A stretch of DNA of 14,604 bases from Lachnospiraceae bacterium. Its GTDB lineage: Bacteria > Bacillota_A > Clostridia > Lachnospirales > Lachnospiraceae. The stretch lies in contig JAILOC010000076.1 of NCBI GenBank assembly GCA_024691045.1, positions 1 through 14,604 of the forward strand, given 5' to 3'. The notes beneath the pieces were generated by a model. The model ran no database searches, was not told where the DNA came from, and saw only the letters and a list, made by a program, of their open reading frames with translations. Of the stretch, positions 7,212 through 13,381 are shown piece after piece (position 1 is the first letter of the stretch; each line of letters begins with the position of its first letter). Position numbers and translations under genes: made by a program.

Positions 7212-7230
7212 GCAGGCTGAGGAGAACAGG

Positions 7231-7363
7231 GCAGAGATGTCTTTTTTATGCGGGAAAGTACCTTTACGCTATCTTTCCAATCAAATATCAAAAATAAAGT
7301 CTTCTCCGAGACGGCAACAACTACAACATTCCCATATTTCCCGCATAGAGAAGACATCCCTGC
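7231..7363. repeat. 133-bp palindromic element (27-bp inverted repeats, MITE-like or invertible)
   Basis: The arms 7231-7257 and 7337-7363 are inverted repeats matching at 24 of 27 positions; in RNA two of the three differences become G-U pairs, leaving one mismatch. The core is 79 bp, more A/T-rich than the flanking genes. The element lies between the stop of the DUF5702-like gene and the pilin-like motif of the TadE-like gene, and the ATG of that gene (7237) lies inside the left arm. GGCAG occurs at both borders (7230-7234 and 7369-7373). It looks like a small non-autonomous insertion; an invertible segment or an RNA stem controlling translation are alternatives. No transposase or recombinase is present in the window. 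Confidence 0.75.
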
Positions 7364-8253
7364 TTGCCGGCAGTATGACTGTCGAAGCGGCTGTGGTGCT
7401 GCCGGTTTTCCTGTTCTTCTTCATTAACCTCTCGGCTTCGCTGGAGATGATAAGACTGTACGGAAATCTGGAGTATGCTCTCCACGGAGCCGGAAACGAG
7501 GTGTGCCTGTACGGGAGCCTGCTTACGGAACCGATGAAGGACCTTGGTGAAACGGGACATGTCGGGGTATCGGACTCAGGTGGTTCATCGGGAGCAGATA
7601 CAGAGACCGTCCCGGATGATTCTTCTTCCGGGGATATCGACAGTATCCTGGCGATGGCGGAGGGAACGGCCCTTTCGTATACCTACATCAGGTACAGGAT
7701 GATCGGAGAACTCGGGGAAGAATACCTGGATTCGTCCCCGCTTACTTCCGGAAGCGGCGGATTGAATTTCTACGGAAGTTCGATAGATACGGATAACGAC
7801 ATCCTGGATATAAAGCTTTCCTACAGGGTCGGGACACCGTTTGATATAGCCGGTATTCGTTCATTTATGATGGCGGGAAGATTTTACGGTCATCTGTGGA
7901 ACGGATATGCACTCAGCGGAGGCTCTTCGGGGCGGGTTCAGGAACAGATAGTTTATATAACCGAAAACAGTGAGGTTTATCATCTCACGACAGCTTGTAC
8001 CCATTTAAGACTGTCCGTAAGACCGGTTGAGCTTTCGGCAGTGGGAAACGAAAGAAACGGAAGCGGAGGAAATTATTACCCCTGTGCGGTGTGTGCTGGG
8101 GGGGATGCTCCGGAAATCGTTTATATATGCTCTTCGGGAGACCGGTATCATTTCGACGGTGAGTGTTATACCCTCACGAGAAATTATACGGCCGTACCGC
8201 TGTCGGAGGTGGAAGATTCGAGAAGACCATGCTCGAGATGCGGGGGACAGTGA
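7237..8253 (+). CDS. TadE-like pseudopilin with duplicated Cys/His C-terminal motif
   Basis: The 338-residue protein has the TadE signature GSMTVEAAVVLPVFLFFF (45-62): a prepilin-type cleavage would fall after Gly45 with Glu50 at +5, followed by one membrane helix. A Ser/Gly/Asp-rich linker (108-135) leads to an exported domain. The C-terminus holds two copies of a motif: VYITENSEVYH..C...PCAVC (239-286; H249, C254, C283, C286) and VYICSSGDRYH..C...PCSRC (295-335; H305, C310, C332, C335), suggestive of metal or disulfide sites. The first 44 residues derive from the palindromic element and do not look like a normal TadE leader; ATG 7237 is the only upstream in-frame ATG, with GAGGAG at 7219-7224 twelve bases away. 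An older start at TTG 7208 is now out of frame. Confidence 0.78.
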   Translation: MSFLCGKVPLRYLSNQISKIKSSPRRQQLQHSHISRIEKTSLLAGSMTVEAAVVLPVFLFFFINLSASLEMIRLYGNLEYALHGAGNEVCLYGSLLTEPMKDLGETGHVGVSDSGGSSGADTETVPDDSSSGDIDSILAMAEGTALSYTYIRYRMIGELGEEYLDSSPLTSGSGGLNFYGSSIDTDNDILDIKLSYRVGTPFDIAGIRSFMMAGRFYGHLWNGYALSGGSSGRVQEQIVYITENSEVYHLTTACTHLRLSVRPVELSAVGNERNGSGGNYYPCAVCAGGDAPEIVYICSSGDRYHFDGECYTLTRNYTAVPLSEVEDSRRPCSRCGGQ

Positions 8254-8705
8254 TGGATTATTTTGAGATCACTCTGTTTGTATTTATGACAGTGCTGTCA
8301 ATATTTGATATAGAAATAAGAAAGCTTCCGGTTGTTCTGCTGAAGGCCGGTGCAGTTTTGGCGGTATTCAGATTGGCATTCGTTCTTTCTGTGAATGGGC
8401 CTCCATCGGAACAGCAAAGGATCTTAACGGTTGCTCTGCTGGGGGCCCTGCCCGGAGCGGCGATGACGGCTGTGTCATTTATAACGGATAAGGTGGGCAG
8501 GGGCGACGGAGTGGTACTTATTATCCTTGGGCTGTTTGAAAACCTCTCTTTTGTGACACTTTTGTCATGCATGGCGTGCCTGGGGCTGGCTGTTTTTTCC
8601 GGTATCCTTCTTGTCCTGCATAAGGTCGGGAGGAATACACGGATGCCCTTTGTTCCTTTTTTGACCGGAGCATATATGGTCATGTTCATTTTCATGAGGA
8701 GGTAA
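8253..8705 (+). CDS. Second A24-type prepilin peptidase
   Basis: The 150-residue, very hydrophobic protein carries the two A24 aspartates: D19 in SIFDIEIRKLP (16-26) and D85 in GRGDGVVLI (82-90). Spacing and length match small single-domain prepilin peptidases. The GxGD motif lacks the Lys that follows it in the first peptidase (GAGDVK), and sequence similarity between the two is otherwise low, so this is a divergent paralogue and not a recent duplicate. It probably processes the TadE-like pseudopilins flanking it, while the first may process the Flp pilin; that division is an inference. I chose ATG 8253 because it overlaps the preceding stop by one base (TGATG) and has GGGGGA at 8242-8247 in front; in-frame ATGs at 8229 and 8238 lie inside the previous gene. 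Confidence 0.8.
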   Translation: MDYFEITLFVFMTVLSIFDIEIRKLPVVLLKAGAVLAVFRLAFVLSVNGPPSEQQRILTVALLGALPGAAMTAVSFITDKVGRGDGVVLIILGLFENLSFVTLLSCMACLGLAVFSGILLVLHKVGRNTRMPFVPFLTGAYMVMFIFMRR

Positions 8706-8710
8706 GGATA

Positions 8711-9187
8711 TTGAGAGGAAAAGCTTATACAGAAGGGTATCTGACCATAGAGGCGGCTATGATAATGCCCATTGCACTCGGGATCGTCATTTTGATCCTG
8801 AGAATATGGTTTTTCAGATATGACAGGGTTCTTCAGGATATGGACACCTGCGGAGTAGTGGTCAGGTGTACGGAGCAGCAGGATATGGATCCCGAAGAAA
8901 GGGCCTCCTACATCATCGAACAGATACAGGGAAGATATAAGGATTCGTATATTGCGTGGAATTTCGGGGAAGTATCCGCGGTGTGCAGGGGGGACAGTAT
9001 CTCCTGCACTGTCACCGGCAGCAGCGGACAGATCGCGGACATAGCGGGATTGTGGGACGTTCCGGATACTCTGTCCGCGGAGACGGAGAGGGCAAGAACG
9101 GTCTTCCCGGAGGTGTTCGTTATCAGGACATACAGAAAGGCACCGGGTGCCGGGGAAAATATATCGTCATCATTGAGTGAGGAATGA
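8711..9187 (+). CDS. TadE-like pseudopilin, TTG start
   Basis: The 158-residue product starts (fMet)RGKAYTEGYLTIEAAMIMP: a short charged leader, Gly9 as cleavage point and Glu14 at +5, then one hydrophobic helix (about 15-34). This is the TadE/TadF minor pilin layout. The exported part has four cysteines (C47, C53, C97 and C104 by approximate count) that could form disulfides, and a Ser-rich end. The start is TTG at 8711 with a perfect GAGGAGG (8696-8702) eight bases upstream; no in-frame ATG precedes the pilin motif. It starts five bases after the second peptidase gene, which supports an enzyme-substrate pairing. The GYLT motif is shared with the DUF5702-like protein of this operon. Confidence 0.78.
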   Translation: MRGKAYTEGYLTIEAAMIMPIALGIVILILRIWFFRYDRVLQDMDTCGVVVRCTEQQDMDPEERASYIIEQIQGRYKDSYIAWNFGEVSAVCRGDSISCTVTGSSGQIADIAGLWDVPDTLSAETERARTVFPEVFVIRTYRKAPGAGENISSSLSEE

Positions 9188-9208
9188 TCCAAACAGAGAG
9201 GAGCTAAG

Positions 9209-10444
9209 ATGATCGTCAGCGAATATGTCAGGGGTCTTAAGAACAATTATGTCCGGATAAGGGAACTTTCCCTGCCGGATGAACGCAAATACCAGTACTG
9301 CATCATGAAAAGGGGAGGGATAACGGGATTTCTTCCCTTTGAGATAAGATATATCGATTCGGACGCATATATGTATTACGATATTACATCCAGACAGAAT
9401 ATAAGCACCTTATATTCCAAAAAGCCCCTGGACAGAAACTGGGTGATCTCCTTTTTTTCTTCGATGAAGAGGATACGAAGCGAGGCAGTGAGATTCCTTC
9501 TTGATACCTCGAATCTGATATGGAATCCCGGAAATGTTTACCAGGACCTTAAATCGGGCAGCTTCGGGTATCTGTATGTTCCGTACCTTGACGAAGATAA
9601 CGGATTTTCCGAGATGATGGATTTTATTGTCGGACATGTGGATTACAGTGACGAGGAGCTGGTCAGATGTGTATATATGGTCGCCGAGCAATACAAATCC
9701 GGCGGAGATGCCTACGTAGACGGGAAGATCTATTCGGATATCGAGGAGCTTAAGAAATCCGAAACAGAGACAAAGCATACAGATACTCCGGAAGAAAAAG
9801 ATTTCTCCGTGAAGAATTCTGCCGGGGAGGACCGAAGCGGGGATATGAAGAGCATATACTCCTGTTCGGAGGCGATAGGTGACGGATTCAGCAATTTCTG
9901 GGACCGGCCCGTTACCCTCCGGCCGGAGGAAAAACGCAGGGATGTGTCGGAGATGCGCGAAGAGGAAACAAGGAACGGAGGAATCATTTCGTTTTTTTCC
10001 AAAATACGCGGAAGAGACAGGAAGCTTCGGAAGGAATATGAGTTTGAAACTGCGCCCGAGCCGGTTGTAGCTGAGGAGATGAAGTACAGCGATGCCGATA
10101 CGGCCCGGGACACCGATCCGGAGGGTACGGTATTTGTGGACCTGTCGTCCGATGACGGGAAAAGAAGGCTTAATTCCGATGACGGAAAGTGTCTATGCGT
10201 CTTAAGCGGCGAAAGCATTGTGATAGGTAAGAAAGGAGAGGATGCGGACTTTGTCATAGACGGGAAGGAGATAAGCAGGATGCATGCCCGGATCTTCCTT
10301 AAGGATGAGGATTACTATATAGAGGACCTGAACTCCACCAACGGAACCTTCAAGAACGGGGTCAGGCTGAAGCCCTATGAACAGAAGAAGCTGTCCAAAG
10401 GCGATGAGATAAAGATAGCCTCCAGAAAGATGATATTCACATAA
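9209..10444 (+). CDS. DUF6382-like protein with C-terminal FHA domain
   Basis: This 411-residue cytoplasmic protein ends the Tad operon. Residues 1-165 form a conserved-looking N-terminal domain (RKYQYCIMKRGGITGFLPFEIRYID... and LLDTSNLIWNPGNVYQD) that I associate with the DUF6382 family. A charged, low-complexity linker (about 180-325) follows. Residues 335-410 are a forkhead-associated domain with all phosphothreonine-binding landmarks: IGK (339-341), S356-R357 with H359, and NSTNG (375-379) followed by FKNG. FHA domains read Ser/Thr phosphorylation, so this may couple pilus assembly to an Hanks-type kinase encoded elsewhere. AGAGGAG at 9197-9203 precedes the ATG. There is no terminator after the stop, so transcripts may run on into the toxin-antitoxin pair. 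Confidence 0.85.
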   Translation: MIVSEYVRGLKNNYVRIRELSLPDERKYQYCIMKRGGITGFLPFEIRYIDSDAYMYYDITSRQNISTLYSKKPLDRNWVISFFSSMKRIRSEAVRFLLDTSNLIWNPGNVYQDLKSGSFGYLYVPYLDEDNGFSEMMDFIVGHVDYSDEELVRCVYMVAEQYKSGGDAYVDGKIYSDIEELKKSETETKHTDTPEEKDFSVKNSAGEDRSGDMKSIYSCSEAIGDGFSNFWDRPVTLRPEEKRRDVSEMREEETRNGGIISFFSKIRGRDRKLRKEYEFETAPEPVVAEEMKYSDADTARDTDPEGTVFVDLSSDDGKRRLNSDDGKCLCVLSGESIVIGKKGEDADFVIDGKEISRMHARIFLKDEDYYIEDLNSTNGTFKNGVRLKPYEQKKLSKGDEIKIASRKMIFT

Positions 10445-10480
10445 TATAATATTAGCCTGCAAAGTCAGCAAAGTATGGGC

Positions 10481-10509
10481 TTGACATGATATATATCCTG
10501 ATATATATT
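10481..10509 (+). promoter_or_regulatory. vapBC promoter and AT-rich repeat operator
   Basis: TTGACA (10481-10486) and TATATT (10504-10509) with a 17-bp spacer make a near-consensus promoter. The spacer and -10 contain a 10-base direct repeat, TGATATATAT at 10487-10496 and 10499-10508, twelve bases apart, and each copy contains a short dyad. VapB or VapBC complexes normally bind such repeats to repress their own operon, so this is the likely operator. Confidence 0.82.
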
Positions 10510-10533
10510 GTAGTCAAAAGGCAGGTGACTATT

Positions 10534-10764
10534 ATGATGACTGCGAAATTATTTGAAAACGGAAGAAGCCAGGCTGTCAGATTACCCAAGGAATTCAGGT
10601 TTGAAGGCGATGAAGTTATGATCGGTAAGGTCGGCGACATCGTAGTATTGTCTCCCAAGGGTGATAAGTGGGATATGTTTATGAAAGCCCTGAATATGTT
10701 TTCGGACGATGTTTTCGAAGTTGACAGGGAAGATCAGGGTATTCAGGAACGGGAAAGCCTATGA
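10534..10764 (+). CDS. vapB: VapB-type antitoxin (AbrB/MazE fold)
   Basis: The 76-residue product reads [20 protein letters not shown] and continues [15 protein letters not shown], the typical swapped-hairpin AbrB DNA-binding domain of VapB/VagC antitoxins ([15 protein letters not shown] is nearly diagnostic). The C-terminal half is acidic and probably wraps the toxin's active site. An upstream in-frame ATG at 10486 lies inside the promoter and cannot be the start; ATG 10534 (or 10537) sits after AGGTG at 10523-10527. The toxin gene overlaps by four bases (ATGA), giving the usual translational coupling. The antitoxin neutralises the PIN toxin and represses the operon. Confidence 0.9.
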   Translation: MMTAKLFENGRSQAVRLPKEFRFEGDEVMIGKVGDIVVLSPKGDKWDMFMKALNMFSDDVFEVDREDQGIQERESL

Positions 10765-11159
10765 GATATATGCTTGATACGAACACTTTCGTATATCTGA
10801 TCAAATACAGACCTGCAGAGGTTTTGGAGATGATGAAACAGGTCGATCCGGGCGACATCTGTATTTCGTCGGTTTCATATTCCGAGATTTCCTATGCTAT
10901 CGAAAAGGGAGCTGACGCCGCGAGAAACCGAATCGCGCTGGTATTGTTGCTTTCGAGCATCAGCATCCTTCCTTTTGATGACCGTGCGGCCTGTGAATAC
11001 GGCATAATAAAATCCGAACTGGAGAGGTCGGAAATACCCATCGGACCCCTGAATACAATGATCGCAGCCCACGCCAGGTCTGAGGGATGTACGCTCGTCA
11101 CGAACAATATAAGGGAGTTTAAGAGAGTAAGAAATATCAGGATCGAACAATGGATATGA
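10761..11159 (+). CDS. vapC: VapC-type PIN-domain toxin, likely catalytic-site variant
   Basis: VapC toxins are Mg-dependent endoribonucleases that cleave tRNA or rRNA. The 132 residues show the PIN layout: [11 protein letters not shown] (D6), [15 protein letters not shown] (E42), then [16 protein letters not shown] and [12 protein letters not shown]. In the third motif the expected pattern is IGxxDxxIAAHA; here residue 98 is Asn (codon AAT, one base from GAT), so one catalytic carboxylate is missing. In VapC proteins a change at this Asp generally abolishes RNase activity, so this copy may be inactive or a rare variant. The frame is otherwise intact and full length. A strong terminator follows immediately. 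Confidence 0.88.
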   Translation: MRYMLDTNTFVYLIKYRPAEVLEMMKQVDPGDICISSVSYSEISYAIEKGADAARNRIALVLLLSSISILPFDDRAACEYGIIKSELERSEIPIGPLNTMIAAHARSEGCTLVTNNIREFKRVRNIRIEQWI

Positions 11160-11169
11160 TAAGAACATG

Positions 11170-11197
11170 ACCGGCAGGGGTTTTCCTGCCGGTTTTT
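11170..11197 (+). terminator. Intrinsic terminator after vapC
   Basis: ACCGGCAGG (11170-11178) pairs perfectly with CCTGCCGGT (11185-11193) around a 6-nt GGTTTT loop, followed by TTTT. It ends the toxin-antitoxin unit and would also stop read-through from the Tad operon. Confidence 0.92.
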
Positions 11198-11204
11198 CTG
11201 TTAA

Positions 11205-11233
11205 TTGTTACGATCCATCCGATATGATATATT
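11205..11233 (+). promoter_or_regulatory. Promoter of the downstream housekeeping operon
   Basis: TTGTTA (11205-11210) and TATATT (11228-11233) are separated by 17 bp, just after the vapC terminator and 36 bases before the next ATG. No terminator is visible between the next five genes, so this promoter may serve all of them. Confidence 0.65.
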
Positions 11234-11268
11234 TAATTCCGTAGGGTTTATAGGGAGGCTTCCCGGGA

Positions 11269-11928
11269 ATGTCCGAGAATAAACACTTTGACAAAGCTCT
11301 ATCGGATATGAAGGATAATTTCGCCGGCAGGGGCGGTATCGCACATCTTGCCGACCTTGGTTATCCTGTTCTGAAAATCCAGTCTTCCCTCGATTTTCCA
11401 TTTCCTCTTGAGAAGATCGGCAGGGTCATGTGGGACCACTTCGTTTCCAATGACACCATCCTTCTCAAGGCACCCGGCTCGGGAGTCGGCAGGGAAAATG
11501 CCACATATATCAGGAAAACCGACGCCTACGGAAGACAGTCATTTATCAGAGCCGAAAATCCCGATACGGATAAAAAGGAGACCGTTTGGAAAAAGACCGT
11601 GCTCCGCATAGATCATGATATTTTCCACATAAAGCCCGGCGACGGTGAAAAAACAGTCAGAAAGTTCCTCAAAGAGAACTCCCACGGCGGTCCCGACTAT
11701 GTCAGCCTGGATTTCGGACGGCTCAAACAGAGGAACGGTGCCGAGTGGATGACCCTTCTTTCACTTCTGAAGGGCGATGAGAGGGATTATGTCAGCGTAA
11801 TGCCCTGGGAAAACAGCATCACGAGCGTCTATCACCGCATAGATGACCGTATAGTGAGGATGCTGGAAATGCTTGAGGGAACAAATATGATGCCCGGAGT
11901 TTTTTATTTTGCTTCGGGAGATGTATAA
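11269..11928 (+). CDS. Conserved-looking hypothetical protein, 219 residues
   Basis: I do not recognise a family. The product is soluble-looking, with no signal peptide or membrane helix. Notable segments are GGIAHLADLGYPVLKIQSSLDFPFPLEKIGRVMWDHF near 22-58 (which reads like a small regulatory or binding domain), a basic/aromatic middle (VWKKTVLRIDHDIFHIKPG) and a C-terminus rich in Met with ITSVYHRIDDRIVRMLEMLEG. Codon use (ATC, CTC, CCC) resembles the downstream metabolic genes more than the Tad locus, suggesting it belongs to the core genome. AGGGAGG (11252-11258) is ten bases before the ATG; its GGGA can pair with TCCC at 11261-11264, a small hairpin over the ribosome binding site. It starts an apparent operon with the flavodoxin-like gene 24 bases downstream. 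Confidence 0.7.
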   Translation: MSENKHFDKALSDMKDNFAGRGGIAHLADLGYPVLKIQSSLDFPFPLEKIGRVMWDHFVSNDTILLKAPGSGVGRENATYIRKTDAYGRQSFIRAENPDTDKKETVWKKTVLRIDHDIFHIKPGDGEKTVRKFLKENSHGGPDYVSLDFGRLKQRNGAEWMTLLSLLKGDERDYVSVMPWENSITSVYHRIDDRIVRMLEMLEGTNMMPGVFYFASGDV

Positions 11929-11952
11929 TCGAAGAGTCTGAAAGGAGTCTGT

Positions 11953-12951
11953 ATGGTCATACATATTTACTACGGCGGAAGAGGTGTGATCGACGATCCC
12001 ACGCGTCCTGTCATAGAGAGAATGCAGAAGGTTCTCGAAGAACTCAGGGTCAAGGTCGTCCTTTACAACCTTTATGAATATAAGAACACGATCCCCACTC
12101 TGTCACAGACGGTCAAGGATGCGGACGGAATAGTTCTCGCTTCGACGGTCGAGTGGTTCGGAATGGGCGGATATATGCTCCAGTTCCTTGACGCCTGCTG
12201 GCAGTTCGGCGACAAGTCCAGGATCAGCGAGATCTACATGATGCCCGTAGTCATTGCCAAGACCTACGGTGAAAGACAGGTCATCGCAGACCTTGCCAAT
12301 GCCTGGGAGACCCTCGGCGGAAAGGTCCTTACCGGAATCTCCGGTTACATCGACAATCCCCTGGACCTTGAGGTCAACAGCGAGTACATCTCCGTCATCG
12401 AATCCTTCGCAGAGAAGCTCTACCGTGGAGTCAACCAGAGGGAGAAGACCCTTCCATCCAGCAAGAATGTTCTCACACAAAGGGTCGGAACCCCCAATCC
12501 CCTCAATCTTTCCGTGCCCGAGGCCGAGCAGCTCTCCGAGTACGTATCGGATGAGAATTATGTCCGCACGCAAAAGGAAGACATTCAGGAGCTTGCGGTC
12601 CACTTCAAGGGTATCCTTATGAGTGAGGATGCGGGAAGCGAAGAAGAGTACATCACAGATATAAAGAGAGCATTCAAACCCGCCCAGGGCGTATCGGGAG
12701 TGTTTGTGCTTGATATAGAGGAAAAGAAAAAAGACCTTATAATCGAGATCACCGGACCCGGGATCGACGTCAGATATGACAAAGCCGATACCTGTGACAT
12801 AAGGATGACCCTCAACAGGAATGTCATGGAGGATATCGTCTCCGGAAGAATGTCATTCCAGAGAGCATTCATGTCAGGTGCAATGGCAGGTATGAAGGGC
12901 GAATTCTCTCTCCTGAACGGACTCGATAAGGTTCTTATTTTCACACATTGA
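11953..12951 (+). CDS. Flavodoxin-like protein fused to an SCP2-type sterol/lipid-binding domain
   Basis: The 332-residue protein has two parts. Residues 1-160 look like a flavodoxin/NAD(P)H oxidoreductase fold: MVIHIYYGGRG at the first strand, DADGIVLASTVEWFGMGGYMLQFLDACW (57-84) with the flavin-side loop, and VVIAKTYGERQV (99-110). Residues 215-330 match the SCP2 lipid-carrier fold: GVFVLDIEEKKKDLIIEITG, CDIRMTLNRNVMEDIVSGRMSFQRAFMSG and a closing GLDKVLIF. A 50-residue linker connects them. The pairing suggests a redox protein that handles a hydrophobic ligand, though substrate and electron partner are unknown. AAGGAG at 11941-11946 is six bases before the ATG. It sits upstream of HIT and fumarase genes and is probably co-transcribed with them. 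Confidence 0.75.
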   Translation: MVIHIYYGGRGVIDDPTRPVIERMQKVLEELRVKVVLYNLYEYKNTIPTLSQTVKDADGIVLASTVEWFGMGGYMLQFLDACWQFGDKSRISEIYMMPVVIAKTYGERQVIADLANAWETLGGKVLTGISGYIDNPLDLEVNSEYISVIESFAEKLYRGVNQREKTLPSSKNVLTQRVGTPNPLNLSVPEAEQLSEYVSDENYVRTQKEDIQELAVHFKGILMSEDAGSEEEYITDIKRAFKPAQGVSGVFVLDIEEKKKDLIIEITGPGIDVRYDKADTCDIRMTLNRNVMEDIVSGRMSFQRAFMSGAMAGMKGEFSLLNGLDKVLIFTH

Positions 12952-12970
12952 TACCGGAGGATAATTCATA

Positions 12971-13381
12971 ATGAAAAAAGATGATTGCATTTTCTGCAAA
13001 CTTGCAAACGGCGACATCCCCACAAATTCCATCTATGAGGATGAAAGATTCAACGTGATACTCGATAACGGTCCCGCAACCAAGGGGCATGCCCTCATCC
13101 TTCCCAAGGACCATGCGGATAACCTCTTCGAGCTTCCCGATGATACCGCCGCAGAGGCAATGAAGCTTGCCAAAAAGCTCGGATGCATGCTCGTCGAAAA
13201 GCTCGGAGCACAGGGCCTTAACCTCGTCCAGAATAACGGCGCGGCAGCGGGACAGACCGTTAACCATTTTCATCTCCACCTCATCCCCAGGTATGACGGA
13301 GACGGCCAGAGCATTCTCTGGAAACCCACATCGCCTTCAAGCGAAGAACTTGTCAGTGTAAAGGAAGTACTTACGAAATAA
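12971..13381 (+). CDS. HIT-family nucleotide hydrolase (HinT-like)
   Basis: HIT proteins hydrolyse purine nucleoside phosphoramidates and related AMP conjugates. The 136 residues are full length for the family. The histidine triad is HFHLHLIPR (99-107), with H99, H101 and H103 and the nucleophile presumably H101. The N-terminal DCIFCKLANGDIP (5-17) supplies the CxxC half of the structural zinc site found in many HIT proteins, and KGHALILPKDH (38-48) the loop with the fourth ligand. GGAGG at 12956-12960 precedes the ATG. The stop overlaps the fumarase ATG by one base (TAATG), so translation of the two is coupled. The physiological substrate cannot be read from sequence. Confidence 0.93.
   Translation: MKKDDCIFCKLANGDIPTNSIYEDERFNVILDNGPATKGHALILPKDHADNLFELPDDTAAEAMKLAKKLGCMLVEKLGAQGLNLVQNNGAAAGQTVNHFHLHLIPRYDGDGQSILWKPTSPSSEELVSVKEVLTK

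Noticed and set aside
7010..7357. 115-codon - strand frame starting MSSLCGKY in the palindromic element
   Set aside because: It begins in the right arm because the arms are inverted repeats of the real start region and then runs antisense to the DUF5702-like gene; it is a mirror effect, relevant only to the inversion idea.
10437..10460. Terminator after the FHA gene
   Set aside because: Only an A/T-rich near-palindrome is present, with no G/C stem and no T tract.
10486..10533. N-terminal extension of VapB from ATG 10486
   Set aside because: This ATG overlaps the -35/-10 promoter, and the extension does not belong to the AbrB/VapB fold.
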